DNA of 64,000 bases, taken from assembly GCA_029007035.1 (NCBI GenBank), contig JAQXHC010000004.1, positions 1 through 64,000 on the forward strand. Direction: 5' to 3'. Positions 44,690 to 51,371 of this stretch are shown in pieces. Both the position numbers and the translations under genes were made by a program. The stretch's first letter is position 1. Each line of letters begins with the position of its first letter. The notes under the pieces were generated by a model. It made no database searches and was not told where the DNA came from. It saw nothing but the letters and a program-made list of their open reading frames with translations. Source of the stretch: Oscillospiraceae bacterium. GTDB taxonomy: Bacteria > Bacillota > Clostridia > Oscillospirales > Ruminococcaceae.

Positions 44690-46076
44690 TGCAGCCATCC
44701 TCCTTGCATCCGCAGTTACAGTCATGTCCGTGCTCGTGAACATACTCCTGAGCAGCCGTCTCAAATACTTTTACCGCTTCGGCTTCATCAAGGCTGTCAA
44801 GCATTTTATCAATGAAAATCGCATCAAAATTATTGCTGAATTTATCATCCAGCCTGATAAGCGTTTCCTTGCCGGACTCCATTTCCTTGAGCTTTGCAGC
44901 GCCGTCATTCAGTTCATTATCGCCGATTACCATTGTGAACTCTGCACCGATTTTATTCGCATACTTCATCTGAGCCTTGAGTCCTCTGCCCACAACGTCA
45001 TATTCGGCACGGTAGCCGAACTCTCGAAGCTCTTTACAGAGCATCATTGCTTTTTCAAGAGCCGCATCTCCCATTGCAGCAAAATATATATCGCACTTCT
45101 TGGGGGTAAGATAATCACACCCCTGCTTATCCATTACAAGCAGCAGGCGCTCAATTCCCATTGCAAAGCCAAGTGCGGGAGTTTTCTGACCACCAAGTTC
45201 TTCAATAAGACCGTCGTATCGTCCTCCGCCGCAGACTGTTCCCTGCGCACCGATTTCGGTTGTTACAAACTCGAAAACTGTTTTGGTATAATAGTCGAGT
45301 CCGCGGACAATTTTCGGATTTATCCTGAATTCAATTCCAAGAGTTTTAAGATAACTCTGAAGTTTTTCAAAATGCTCCCTGCAATCGTCGCACAGATAGT
45401 CAAGGATTATCGGGGCATTTTTACCGATTTCAGAGCAAACCGGACTTTTACAGTCAAGAATTCGCATAGGATTCTTTTCCAGACGGGTACGGCAGGTTTC
45501 ACAAAGTTCATCTCTGCGCGCTCCGAAAAATTCACGCAGAGCCTCGTGATATTTCGCACGGCAGTCAGGACATCCGATTGAATTAATATAAAGCTCAATA
45601 TTTCTGATTCCAAGGTGTTCAAGAATCGTCTTTGCAAGCGAGATAACCTCTGCGTCGGCACACGGTGATGAGCTTCCCGCCATCTCAATACCGAACTGGT
45701 GGAATTCACGGAGTCTTCCTGCCTGAGGACGCTCATGCCGGAAGCACGAAAGAATATAAAACACCCTCTGGGGCATAGCTTCATTAAGCAGTCCATTCTG
45801 AAGCATTGCCCGGATTGTTCCTGCCGTTCCCTCGGGACGAAGCGTGAATTTAGTTTCCTTCGCCATGACGGTATACATTTCTTTCTGTACAACATCGGTA
45901 GTCTCTCCTACAGAACGCATATACAAATCGGTGCTCTCAAATGTAGGAATACGAATTTCGCTGAAGCCGTAGCTTTCAGCGGTTTCCCGTGCAATTTTTT
46001 CAATGGTATACCATTTGTGAACATCCTTGGGAAGCACATCCTCTGTACCGTTGGGACGTTTAATGTTATTTGCCAT
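44682..46076 (-). CDS. hisS: Histidyl-tRNA synthetase with Cys/His-rich tail
   Basis: A 464-residue class II synthetase that charges tRNA-His. The ATG at 46076 fits the family (MANNIKRPNGTEDVLP) and has AAAGG upstream. Motif 2 (FRHERPQAGRLREFHQFGIE), the histidine-binding RGLDYYTKTVFEF and motif 3 (ALGFAMGIERLL) are intact, with a C-terminal anticodon domain. The last 18 residues are unusual: HEHGHDCNCGCKEDGCNG, three histidines and four cysteines, which could bind a metal. A zinc-type CRTRLEK region also lies in mid-protein. aspS follows directly. Confidence 0.95.
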   Translation of the reverse strand: MANNIKRPNGTEDVLPKDVHKWYTIEKIARETAESYGFSEIRIPTFESTDLYMRSVGETTDVVQKEMYTVMAKETKFTLRPEGTAGTIRAMLQNGLLNEAMPQRVFYILSCFRHERPQAGRLREFHQFGIEMAGSSSPCADAEVISLAKTILEHLGIRNIELYINSIGCPDCRAKYHEALREFFGARRDELCETCRTRLEKNPMRILDCKSPVCSEIGKNAPIILDYLCDDCREHFEKLQSYLKTLGIEFRINPKIVRGLDYYTKTVFEFVTTEIGAQGTVCGGGRYDGLIEELGGQKTPALGFAMGIERLLLVMDKQGCDYLTPKKCDIYFAAMGDAALEKAMMLCKELREFGYRAEYDVVGRGLKAQMKYANKIGAEFTMVIGDNELNDGAAKLKEMESGKETLIRLDDKFSNNFDAIFIDKMLDSLDEAEAVKVFETAAQEYVHEHGHDCNCGCKEDGCNG

Positions 46077-46151
46077 ATTTTCAAACCTTTCTATGGTGAT
46101 ACTTCCGGGACTATATACATAATACAGTCCTGCTGTTTCGTCAATAACATG

Positions 46152-46180
46152 AAAATTGTCCCTTTTGAAGGGACAATAAG
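46152..46180 (-). terminator. Terminator between mgsA and hisS
   Basis: TTGTCCC (46156-46162) and GGGACAA (46170-46176) pair around TTTTGAA; on the minus strand TTTT follows. It separates the mgsA unit from hisS, whose own promoter (weak, TTGACG) is close by. Confidence 0.75.
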
Positions 46181-46183
46181 TCA

Positions 46184-46585
46184 TCAGATAGACGGCGTTC
46201 CGACCTCGCGCCAGTCAAGATCGCCTCTTTCAAGGGCAAGAATCAGCGCTTCGGCAGTTGCGATATTCGTTGCAACCGGCACGTTATGAACGTCGCATAC
46301 TCTGAGAAGATTCATATCGTGAACGTCGGTATTCTTGGGATTTATCGGGTCTCTGAAAAATAAAAGGACATCAACCTCATTGCACGAGAGCAGTGAAATA
46401 ATCTGCTCTGCTCCGCCCTGTCCGCTAAGATACCTCTTAATCGGAAGTCCTGTTGCTTCGCTTACCTGCTTACCGGTCGTGTTTGTTGCAATAAGATTGT
46501 GCTTCGAAAGTATTCCGCAGTAAGCACTGCAGAACTGAACCATGAGTTCTTTTTTTGCATCGTGTGCTATAATTGCAATCGTCAT
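46184..46585 (-). CDS. mgsA: Methylglyoxal synthase
   Basis: A 133-residue enzyme converting dihydroxyacetone phosphate to methylglyoxal, bypassing lower glycolysis when phosphate is short. Signatures: IAIIAHDAKKELM, ATNTTGKQVSEATGL, SGQGGAEQIISLL (phosphate binding), VLLFFRDPINPKNTDVHD and CDVHNVPVATNIATAEAL. GGAAAGG lies before ATG. It is complete and monocistronic or follows the MinD gene. Confidence 0.93.
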   Translation of the reverse strand: MTIAIIAHDAKKELMVQFCSAYCGILSKHNLIATNTTGKQVSEATGLPIKRYLSGQGGAEQIISLLSCNEVDVLLFFRDPINPKNTDVHDMNLLRVCDVHNVPVATNIATAEALILALERGDLDWREVGTPSI

Positions 46586-46702
46586 CTGTTAATCCTTTCC
46601 ACCGCTGAGCGATTTTTTATTCAGGCAGCTCCTCATAAGGAATTGACCGCCTTTGTTATACATTTATCCGTATCTGATTACAGACTGCGGATAAAATCAG
46701 TA

Positions 46703-47440
46703 TCAGGAAATTTTTACGGTAAGCGGAACCGGCTGACCATCGAGTCTCTTTGAAATAGCATCAAATGCTTTCAGAGCTTCGGAATCGGTCGGAATCGGAG
46801 TTCCCTTTCCGGTTGATACAGTAAGCTTGAAATCATCGGGAATTACACCGATAAGCTGTACTCCGACCTTATCAATGATTTCATCAAGATGGCTTACAAG
46901 CTGACTGCCGATAATTTTTTTGCTGACCTTATTGATAATAAGACGCTGGCTTTTGTTTCCTCTGTTATAGAACTCGTCAGACATTAGCGTAGCATCTCTG
47001 ATGCAGACAGGATCGGGAGTTGTAACAACAAGGATAAGATTAGCCTGCTCAACAATATCGAAAACGTGAGAGTTGATACCTGCGCCTGTATCGATAATAA
47101 TATATTCAAAGTATTTTTTTATTGAACGGCAGATGTCGACGATCTGCTCGGCTGTTACTGATGTAAGCGTTTTCGGAGCGCAGAGAATGCTCAGATTGCT
47201 TGCCATCGGAACCTGACAGGCTGCGTCAAGAACCTTTTTACTGCCGTTGAGAACGTCGGTCAGATCGGTAGTGATTTTGCCCTCCATTCCAAACATAATA
47301 TCAAGGCATCTGAGACCGAAGTCAAGCTCGATAATAAGGGTTCTGTGACCCTGCTTGGCAAGAGTATAGCCAAGACCTGCACAAACGGTTGATTTACCTG
47401 TACCGCCTTTTCCGGAAGTAACTGCAATAATTTTTGACAT
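46703..47440 (-). CDS. minD: MinD/ParA-type ATPase
   Basis: A 245-residue deviant Walker ATPase. Signature lysine motif SGKGGTGKSTVCAGLG is at the front, with IIELDFGLRCLDIMFG and YIIIDTGAGINSHVFDIV. The MinD family orients the division site on the membrane. Here the C-terminus ends in LTVKIS without the amphipathic helix by which MinD binds membrane, and no minC or minE lies nearby, so it may act as a MinD-like ATPase in another complex. GGAAAGG precedes the start. A promoter is just upstream. Confidence 0.8.
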   Translation of the reverse strand: MSKIIAVTSGKGGTGKSTVCAGLGYTLAKQGHRTLIIELDFGLRCLDIMFGMEGKITTDLTDVLNGSKKVLDAACQVPMASNLSILCAPKTLTSVTAEQIVDICRSIKKYFEYIIIDTGAGINSHVFDIVEQANLILVVTTPDPVCIRDATLMSDEFYNRGNKSQRLIINKVSKKIIGSQLVSHLDEIIDKVGVQLIGVIPDDFKLTVSTGKGTPIPTDSEALKAFDAISKRLDGQPVPLTVKIS

Positions 47441-47540
47441 TGTTTATCCTTTCCGATTCCCGACACGCTCAAGGACACGAAAGTATGCTGACATACATAC
47501 TTTGAAATCGGGATTTCAATTCTATAATTCCTCATTACAT

Positions 47541-47568
47541 ATTATACCATAAAAAATGATTTTGTCAA
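47541..47568 (-). promoter_or_regulatory. Promoter of the minD-like gene
   Basis: Minus strand: TTGACA (47563-47568), 16 bp, TATAAT (47541-47546) preceded by ATGG. Confidence 0.7.
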
Positions 47569-47624
47569 AGAACTTTTTGACAAAAAAATCATAATTGTGC
47601 AACATGGTGTTTTTCATCACTGAT

Positions 47625-48149
47625 TTATTGTGCAACTTTCACACCAAAGTCCCTTAATCCTTCCGTCAATTTGCTAATTGTTTTTTCGATTCCGCATCCG
47701 TTTTCGTCAATCACAATATCGGCGTATTTTTCATATAGGGGGATTCTCTCGCTGAAAAGCTCCTGAAGAGTCTGACCTCTGCGAATTACAACACCGCGAT
47801 TTTGAATATCGCCGAGTCTTTTTTCAAGGCTATTATAATTGAGCCGCAGATATACGATAATTCCCCTTTCCGACAGCTTTTTCATTGCTTCCCTGCCGTA
47901 TACTGCACTTCCGCCTGTAGCTATAACTGTTTTTTCTGCTTCGATTCCGCTGATTATACGGTTTTCCACACCAATAAATCCGTCAACTCCCTGCTCCGAG
48001 ATAATTTCGCAGAGCAGCTTTCCCTCCTCGTGCTGAATAACAAGATCGGTATCCAAAAATTTATAACCTAATATTTTTGCAAGGATTACTCCGACAGTAC
48101 TTTTACCGACTCCCGGCATACCGATAAGTACAATATTTCTTTTATTCAT
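47625..48149 (-). CDS. aroK: Shikimate kinase
   Basis: A 174-residue P-loop kinase of the aromatic amino-acid pathway. The ATG at 48149 follows GAGGAG. Walker A GMPGVGKSTVG opens the protein; KFLDTDLVIQ carries the shikimate-binding Asp, and IATGGSAVYGREAM the GGG-like substrate loop. LRLNYNSLEKRLGDIQNRGVVIRRGQTL is the lid and adenine region. It is complete. It starts 1 bp after the stop of the radical SAM gene. Confidence 0.92.
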   Translation of the reverse strand: MNKRNIVLIGMPGVGKSTVGVILAKILGYKFLDTDLVIQHEEGKLLCEIISEQGVDGFIGVENRIISGIEAEKTVIATGGSAVYGREAMKKLSERGIIVYLRLNYNSLEKRLGDIQNRGVVIRRGQTLQELFSERIPLYEKYADIVIDENGCGIEKTISKLTEGLRDFGVKVAQ

Positions 48150-48150
48150 T

Positions 48151-49098
48151 TTAATTCTCCTCACTGCATAATCTCTTGCCCTGCCATGAATCAAGCTCAG
48201 CCTGACGGCGGTCAATTGCTCCGAGTGTTGCTATTTTGTCCGCACTCCATAACGGTGCAATGAGCTTTTTCTTGTCGCCGTCTCCTGTAATACGCTCTAT
48301 CACTGTATCAGGTGATAGATATTCAAGCTGTTTCACGGTAATATCGACATATTCATCGCGGCTCAGAAGTCTGAAATGCTCCCTTTCATACAACTCTGCC
48401 AGCCGTGTTCCTCTTATGATATGTAGCATCTGAATTTTCACCGCCTCAGGACGCATTTCGGAAAGTCCGGCAGCGGTTTCAAGCATCATTTCCGCGCTCT
48501 CGCCGGGAAGTCCGTTGATAATGTGGACACAAGTTCTGATTCCGCGTTTTTTTAATCTGTAATAGCCGTTAAGGAACTCATCATGACTGCTGCACCGGTT
48601 TATATATTCAAGCGTTTTTTCGTGAATTGTCTGCATTCCAAGTTCTACAGTAAGATTCGTTTTTTCATTCAGTTCAGACAAAATATAAAGTATCTCGTCG
48701 GAGAGACAGTCTGCACGTGTACCGATTGATATTCCGTGAATTCCCTCAAAGCTCAGCGTTTCGCTATATATGGATTTAAGATATTCCGGCAACGCATATG
48801 TATTGGTATTTGCCTGAAAGTAAGCGGTTACAGGCACTTCTCCGTATTTTTTGAATATGCGGCTGCGCTCTTTTTTATACTGCTCAGAAAGTGAAAGTGC
48901 TCCGTCAGTAAAATAGCCGCTTCCTCCGTCACAGAATATACAGCCGCCGACACCCTTGCTTCCGTCAATATTCGGACAGGTGAAGCCGCAGTCAAGTACT
49001 GCTTTGTATATTTTCTTTCCGTATGTAACTTTATTATAATAATTCAATGTATGATACCTTTTATTGTCAAAGGAAAACATAAACGGATTGTCTCCCAT
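48151..49098 (-). CDS. Radical SAM protein, YhcC/TIGR01212 family
   Basis: A 315-residue radical SAM protein. The ATG at 49098 has GGGAG upstream and matches the family start. The iron-sulfur cluster cysteines are seen in CGFTCPNIDGSKGVGGCIFC, where the CxxxxxGCxxC-like spacing marks the YhcC group; RADCLSDEILYIL and LTVELGMQTIHEKTLEYINRCSSHDEF follow. The C-terminus resembles the group. The substrate of YhcC is not settled. It leads a two-gene unit with shikimate kinase. Confidence 0.9.
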   Translation of the reverse strand: MGDNPFMFSFDNKRYHTLNYYNKVTYGKKIYKAVLDCGFTCPNIDGSKGVGGCIFCDGGSGYFTDGALSLSEQYKKERSRIFKKYGEVPVTAYFQANTNTYALPEYLKSIYSETLSFEGIHGISIGTRADCLSDEILYILSELNEKTNLTVELGMQTIHEKTLEYINRCSSHDEFLNGYYRLKKRGIRTCVHIINGLPGESAEMMLETAAGLSEMRPEAVKIQMLHIIRGTRLAELYEREHFRLLSRDEYVDITVKQLEYLSPDTVIERITGDGDKKKLIAPLWSADKIATLGAIDRRQAELDSWQGKRLCSEEN

Positions 49099-49138
49099 AT
49101 ATTCGCTCCCGATAAACATTTCATATAATTTATATAAT

Positions 49139-49167
49139 ATTATACCACAAAATGAAGAACAAGTCAA
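49139..49167 (-). promoter_or_regulatory. Promoter of the radical SAM gene
   Basis: Minus strand: TTGACT (49162-49167), 17 bp, TATAAT (49139-49144) preceded by TGTGG. Confidence 0.7.
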
Positions 49168-49210
49168 TTTACACAATAAATCTTTATTGACGTTTTTGCC
49201 TGTAATACGT

Positions 49211-49271
49211 AATTCTACTGCCGGTAGAGAGATTTTTTTCAGCTCTACCGATCGGAAATCAGAATTCTACC
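49211..49271. repeat. CTACC inverted repeats upstream of the DegV promoter
   Basis: CGGTAGAG (49222-49229) and CTCTACCG (49243-49250) form an inverted repeat. Nearby, AATTCTACTG (49211) and GAATTCTACC (49263-49271) share the core of the WTTCTACC array at 234-375. The block ends 20 bp before the -35 box of the DegV promoter, so it looks like an operator. Confidence 0.45.
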
Positions 49272-49290
49272 TGTTTTTTCATTCAGTAGA

Positions 49291-49319
49291 TTGATTTTTT
49301 GAGTATAGCCGTATATAAT
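49291..49319 (+). promoter_or_regulatory. Promoter of the DegV gene
   Basis: TTGATT (49291-49296), 17 bp, TATAAT (49314-49319). Confidence 0.75.
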
Positions 49320-49356
49320 AAACATATAAAATCATTTCACACGGGAGGTACCTGTT

Positions 49357-50223
49357 ATGAGCAAATATGTTATTATGGCGGATTCTGCCTGCGATATCAA
49401 GCCGGAGCTTCTTGAAAAATGGGGTATAAAGTATGCTGAATTAAAATTTTCATTTGAAAACTCAGATGCTCAGTACTCCGACGCCGAAATCTCAAGCAAG
49501 ACTTTTTACGACAAAATGCGCGGCGGTGTTGTCGCAAAAACATCAGCGGTAAACGTGGACGGCTTCAGGAATCTTTTTGAATCAGAACTGATAAACGGAG
49601 TCGATATTCTTTATCTCGGATTTTCTTCGGGTCTAAGCACAACATTTAATTCCGCACGTATTGCAGCCGACGAGCTTATGGCGGAATATCCTGAACGAAA
49701 AATTATCTGTGCCGATACCCTCAGCGCCTCAGCAGGCTTCGGACTTCTTCTCTATCTGACGGTTAAAAAGAAAATCAGCGGTGCGTCAATTGACGAAGTG
49801 GCTCGGTTTGTTCTTGATACGCGTATGCGCATATGCCATTGGTTCACCGTTGACGACCTCGTTTATCTCAAACGCGGCGGAAGAATAAGTCCTACGGTTG
49901 CCTTTGTGGGCGGAATACTCGGTATCAAGCCTGTGCTCCATATGGATAATGAAGGACATCTTATCAATGTTTCAAAGGCAAGAGGCAGAAAGGCAGCACT
50001 TAAAGCTCTTGTCGACAAATACACCGAGCTTGCACTTAATCCATCAAACGGTACTGTATTTATCTCTCATGCCGACTGCAAAGATGATGCTCTTGCTGTT
50101 AAGGCTATGCTTAACGAACGCCACAAAGCCGATGTTCAGATGATTACTGATATAGGTCCCGTCATCGGCGCGCATTCCGGTCCGGGTACCGTTGCTCTGT
50201 TTTTTGAAGGCAAAGAAAGATAA
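49357..50223 (+). CDS. DegV family fatty-acid-binding protein
   Basis: A 288-residue soluble protein. Opens with YVIMADSACDIKPELLEKWGI, then KTSAVNVDGFRNLF and LGFSSGLSTTFNSARIAADEL, typical of DegV/FakB lipid-binding proteins. The late FISHADCKDDA and IGPVIGAHSGPGTVALFF complete the fold. In this family the protein carries a fatty acid to the FakA kinase or a related partner; no fakA is nearby. GGAGG precedes ATG. Preceded by a CTACC inverted-repeat operator candidate. Confidence 0.9.
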   Translation: MSKYVIMADSACDIKPELLEKWGIKYAELKFSFENSDAQYSDAEISSKTFYDKMRGGVVAKTSAVNVDGFRNLFESELINGVDILYLGFSSGLSTTFNSARIAADELMAEYPERKIICADTLSASAGFGLLLYLTVKKKISGASIDEVARFVLDTRMRICHWFTVDDLVYLKRGGRISPTVAFVGGILGIKPVLHMDNEGHLINVSKARGRKAALKALVDKYTELALNPSNGTVFISHADCKDDALAVKAMLNERHKADVQMITDIGPVIGAHSGPGTVALFFEGKER

Positions 50224-50255
50224 AATCCGCCTTAAATGATTTTTTACGCCTGATA

Positions 50256-50284
50256 TTGACATAAAATTCTTATTGTTATATAAT
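50256..50284 (+). promoter_or_regulatory. Promoter of the hexapeptide-repeat gene
   Basis: TTGACA (50256-50261), 17 bp, TATAAT (50279-50284); start codon 36 bp downstream. Confidence 0.8.
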
Positions 50285-50319
50285 AATAGGTATAATTATC
50301 ATTTATGAGGAGAACAGTC

Positions 50320-50988
50320 ATGGAAAATTTAACTATATCGAATCTTTTCAGCCTTGAACATACACTTGCTGCCGATTATCTTTCCGAATTCAAATATCCC
50401 TGGGAGGCACTTGGAAATATCAGCAGTTTAATTATCAGACTCGGAAATACACTCAGAAGCGAGGAATACGAAAACCCATCCGAGAATGTGTGGATCCACA
50501 AAACAGCAAAAATATTCCCATCCGCGTATATCGGCGCTCCCTGCATCATCGGCGCAAATACTGAGGTTCGCCACTGTGCATTCATCAGAGGAAGCGCACT
50601 TGTTGGTGAAAACTGTGTTGTAGGCAATTCAGCAGAGCTTAAAAATGTTATTATATTTGATAACGTCCAGACGCCTCACTACAACTATGTCGGAGACAGC
50701 ATTCTTGGCTACAAATCCCACATGGGAGCAGGTTCAATTACATCAAATGTCAAGTCAGATAAGACAAATGTTACTGTAAAATCAGGCACTACCTCAATCG
50801 ATACAGGTCTGAAAAAGGTTGGTGCATTTCTCGGAGATTTCGCAGAGATTGGCTGCAATAGTGTTCTCAATCCGGGAACCGTTATAGGAAGAAATTCAAA
50901 TGTTTATCCCGTAAGTTGTGTAAGAGGTACCGTGCCTGAAAAAAGCATCTACAAAAACGACGGTACTATTATCGCAAAATATGACTGA
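50320..50988 (+). CDS. Left-handed beta-helix (hexapeptide repeat) nucleotidyl- or acyltransferase-like protein
   Basis: A 222-residue protein. The ATG at 50320 is preferred to the one at 50305 because GAGGAG is 7 nt upstream. From about residue 60 it carries hexapeptide turns of a left-handed beta-helix: ENVWIHKTAKIFPSAYIGAPCIIGANTEVRHCAFIRGSALVGENCVVGNSAELKN, and later HMGAGSITSNVKSDK and AEIGCNSVLNPGTVIGRNSNVYP. The helix and N-terminal arm resemble the C-terminal half of GlmU. The GlmU uridyltransferase part is absent. It may transfer an acetyl group; substrate unknown. A terminator follows. Confidence 0.8.
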   Translation: MENLTISNLFSLEHTLAADYLSEFKYPWEALGNISSLIIRLGNTLRSEEYENPSENVWIHKTAKIFPSAYIGAPCIIGANTEVRHCAFIRGSALVGENCVVGNSAELKNVIIFDNVQTPHYNYVGDSILGYKSHMGAGSITSNVKSDKTNVTVKSGTTSIDTGLKKVGAFLGDFAEIGCNSVLNPGTVIGRNSNVYPVSCVRGTVPEKSIYKNDGTIIAKYD

Positions 50989-51041
50989 TATACTATAATT
51001 ACAAACAGACCTGTTCATTAAACAAGTCTGATATAAAGCAG

Positions 51042-51072
51042 ACGGGCAAGTTTATAACTTGTCCGTTTTTTC
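51042..51072 (+). terminator. Terminator of the hexapeptide-repeat gene
   Basis: ACGGGCAAGTT (51042-51052) pairs with AACTTGTCCGT (51056-51066 region) around a 4-nt loop, followed by a T run. Confidence 0.85.
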
Positions 51073-51094
51073 GGTTAACCAAAATTAACAAGGC

Positions 51095-51123
51095 TTGATA
51101 AATCAGAATTCCGGTGTTATAAT
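51095..51123 (+). promoter_or_regulatory. Promoter of the copZ-copA-cobO unit
   Basis: TTGATA (51095-51100), 17 bp, TATAAT (51118-51123). GGTTAACC with a nearby TTAAC lies 5-20 bp upstream and could be an operator. I find no CsoR-type GC-rich palindrome. Confidence 0.75.
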
Positions 51124-51165
51124 AAGGACGTAATATGTCACAAACTTTCTTATCAGGAGGTTATT

Positions 51166-51369
51166 ATGCTTAAAGCTATAGTTATCAATGTTGAAGGTAT
51201 GTCATGTCATCACTGTGAAATGAGCGTCGAAAAGGCATGTCGGTCGGTAAGCGGCGTTGAATCCGCAAAAGCAAGCGCAAAAAAAGGTGTTGTAAAAATC
51301 AAAGCCGCCGATGAATCGGTCATTCCAATGGTAAAGGCTGCTGTCAAAGAGGCAGGTTTCAGCTGCTGA
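51166..51369 (+). CDS. copZ: Copper chaperone CopZ
   Basis: A 67-residue heavy-metal-associated domain. The metal motif MSCHHC holds Cys14 and Cys17, preceded by VEGMSC in the usual loop. The fold ends with VKEAGF. It would pass Cu(I) to the ATPase encoded 2 bp downstream. AGGAGG precedes the ATG. It has no other domain. Confidence 0.93.
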   Translation: MLKAIVINVEGMSCHHCEMSVEKACRSVSGVESAKASAKKGVVKIKAADESVIPMVKAAVKEAGFSC

Positions 51370-51371
51370 GT

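Noticed and set aside
44724-45581. Open frame of 285 codons on the plus strand opposite hisS
   Set aside because: It lies fully inside conserved hisS on the other strand, with no ribosome site or family similarity.
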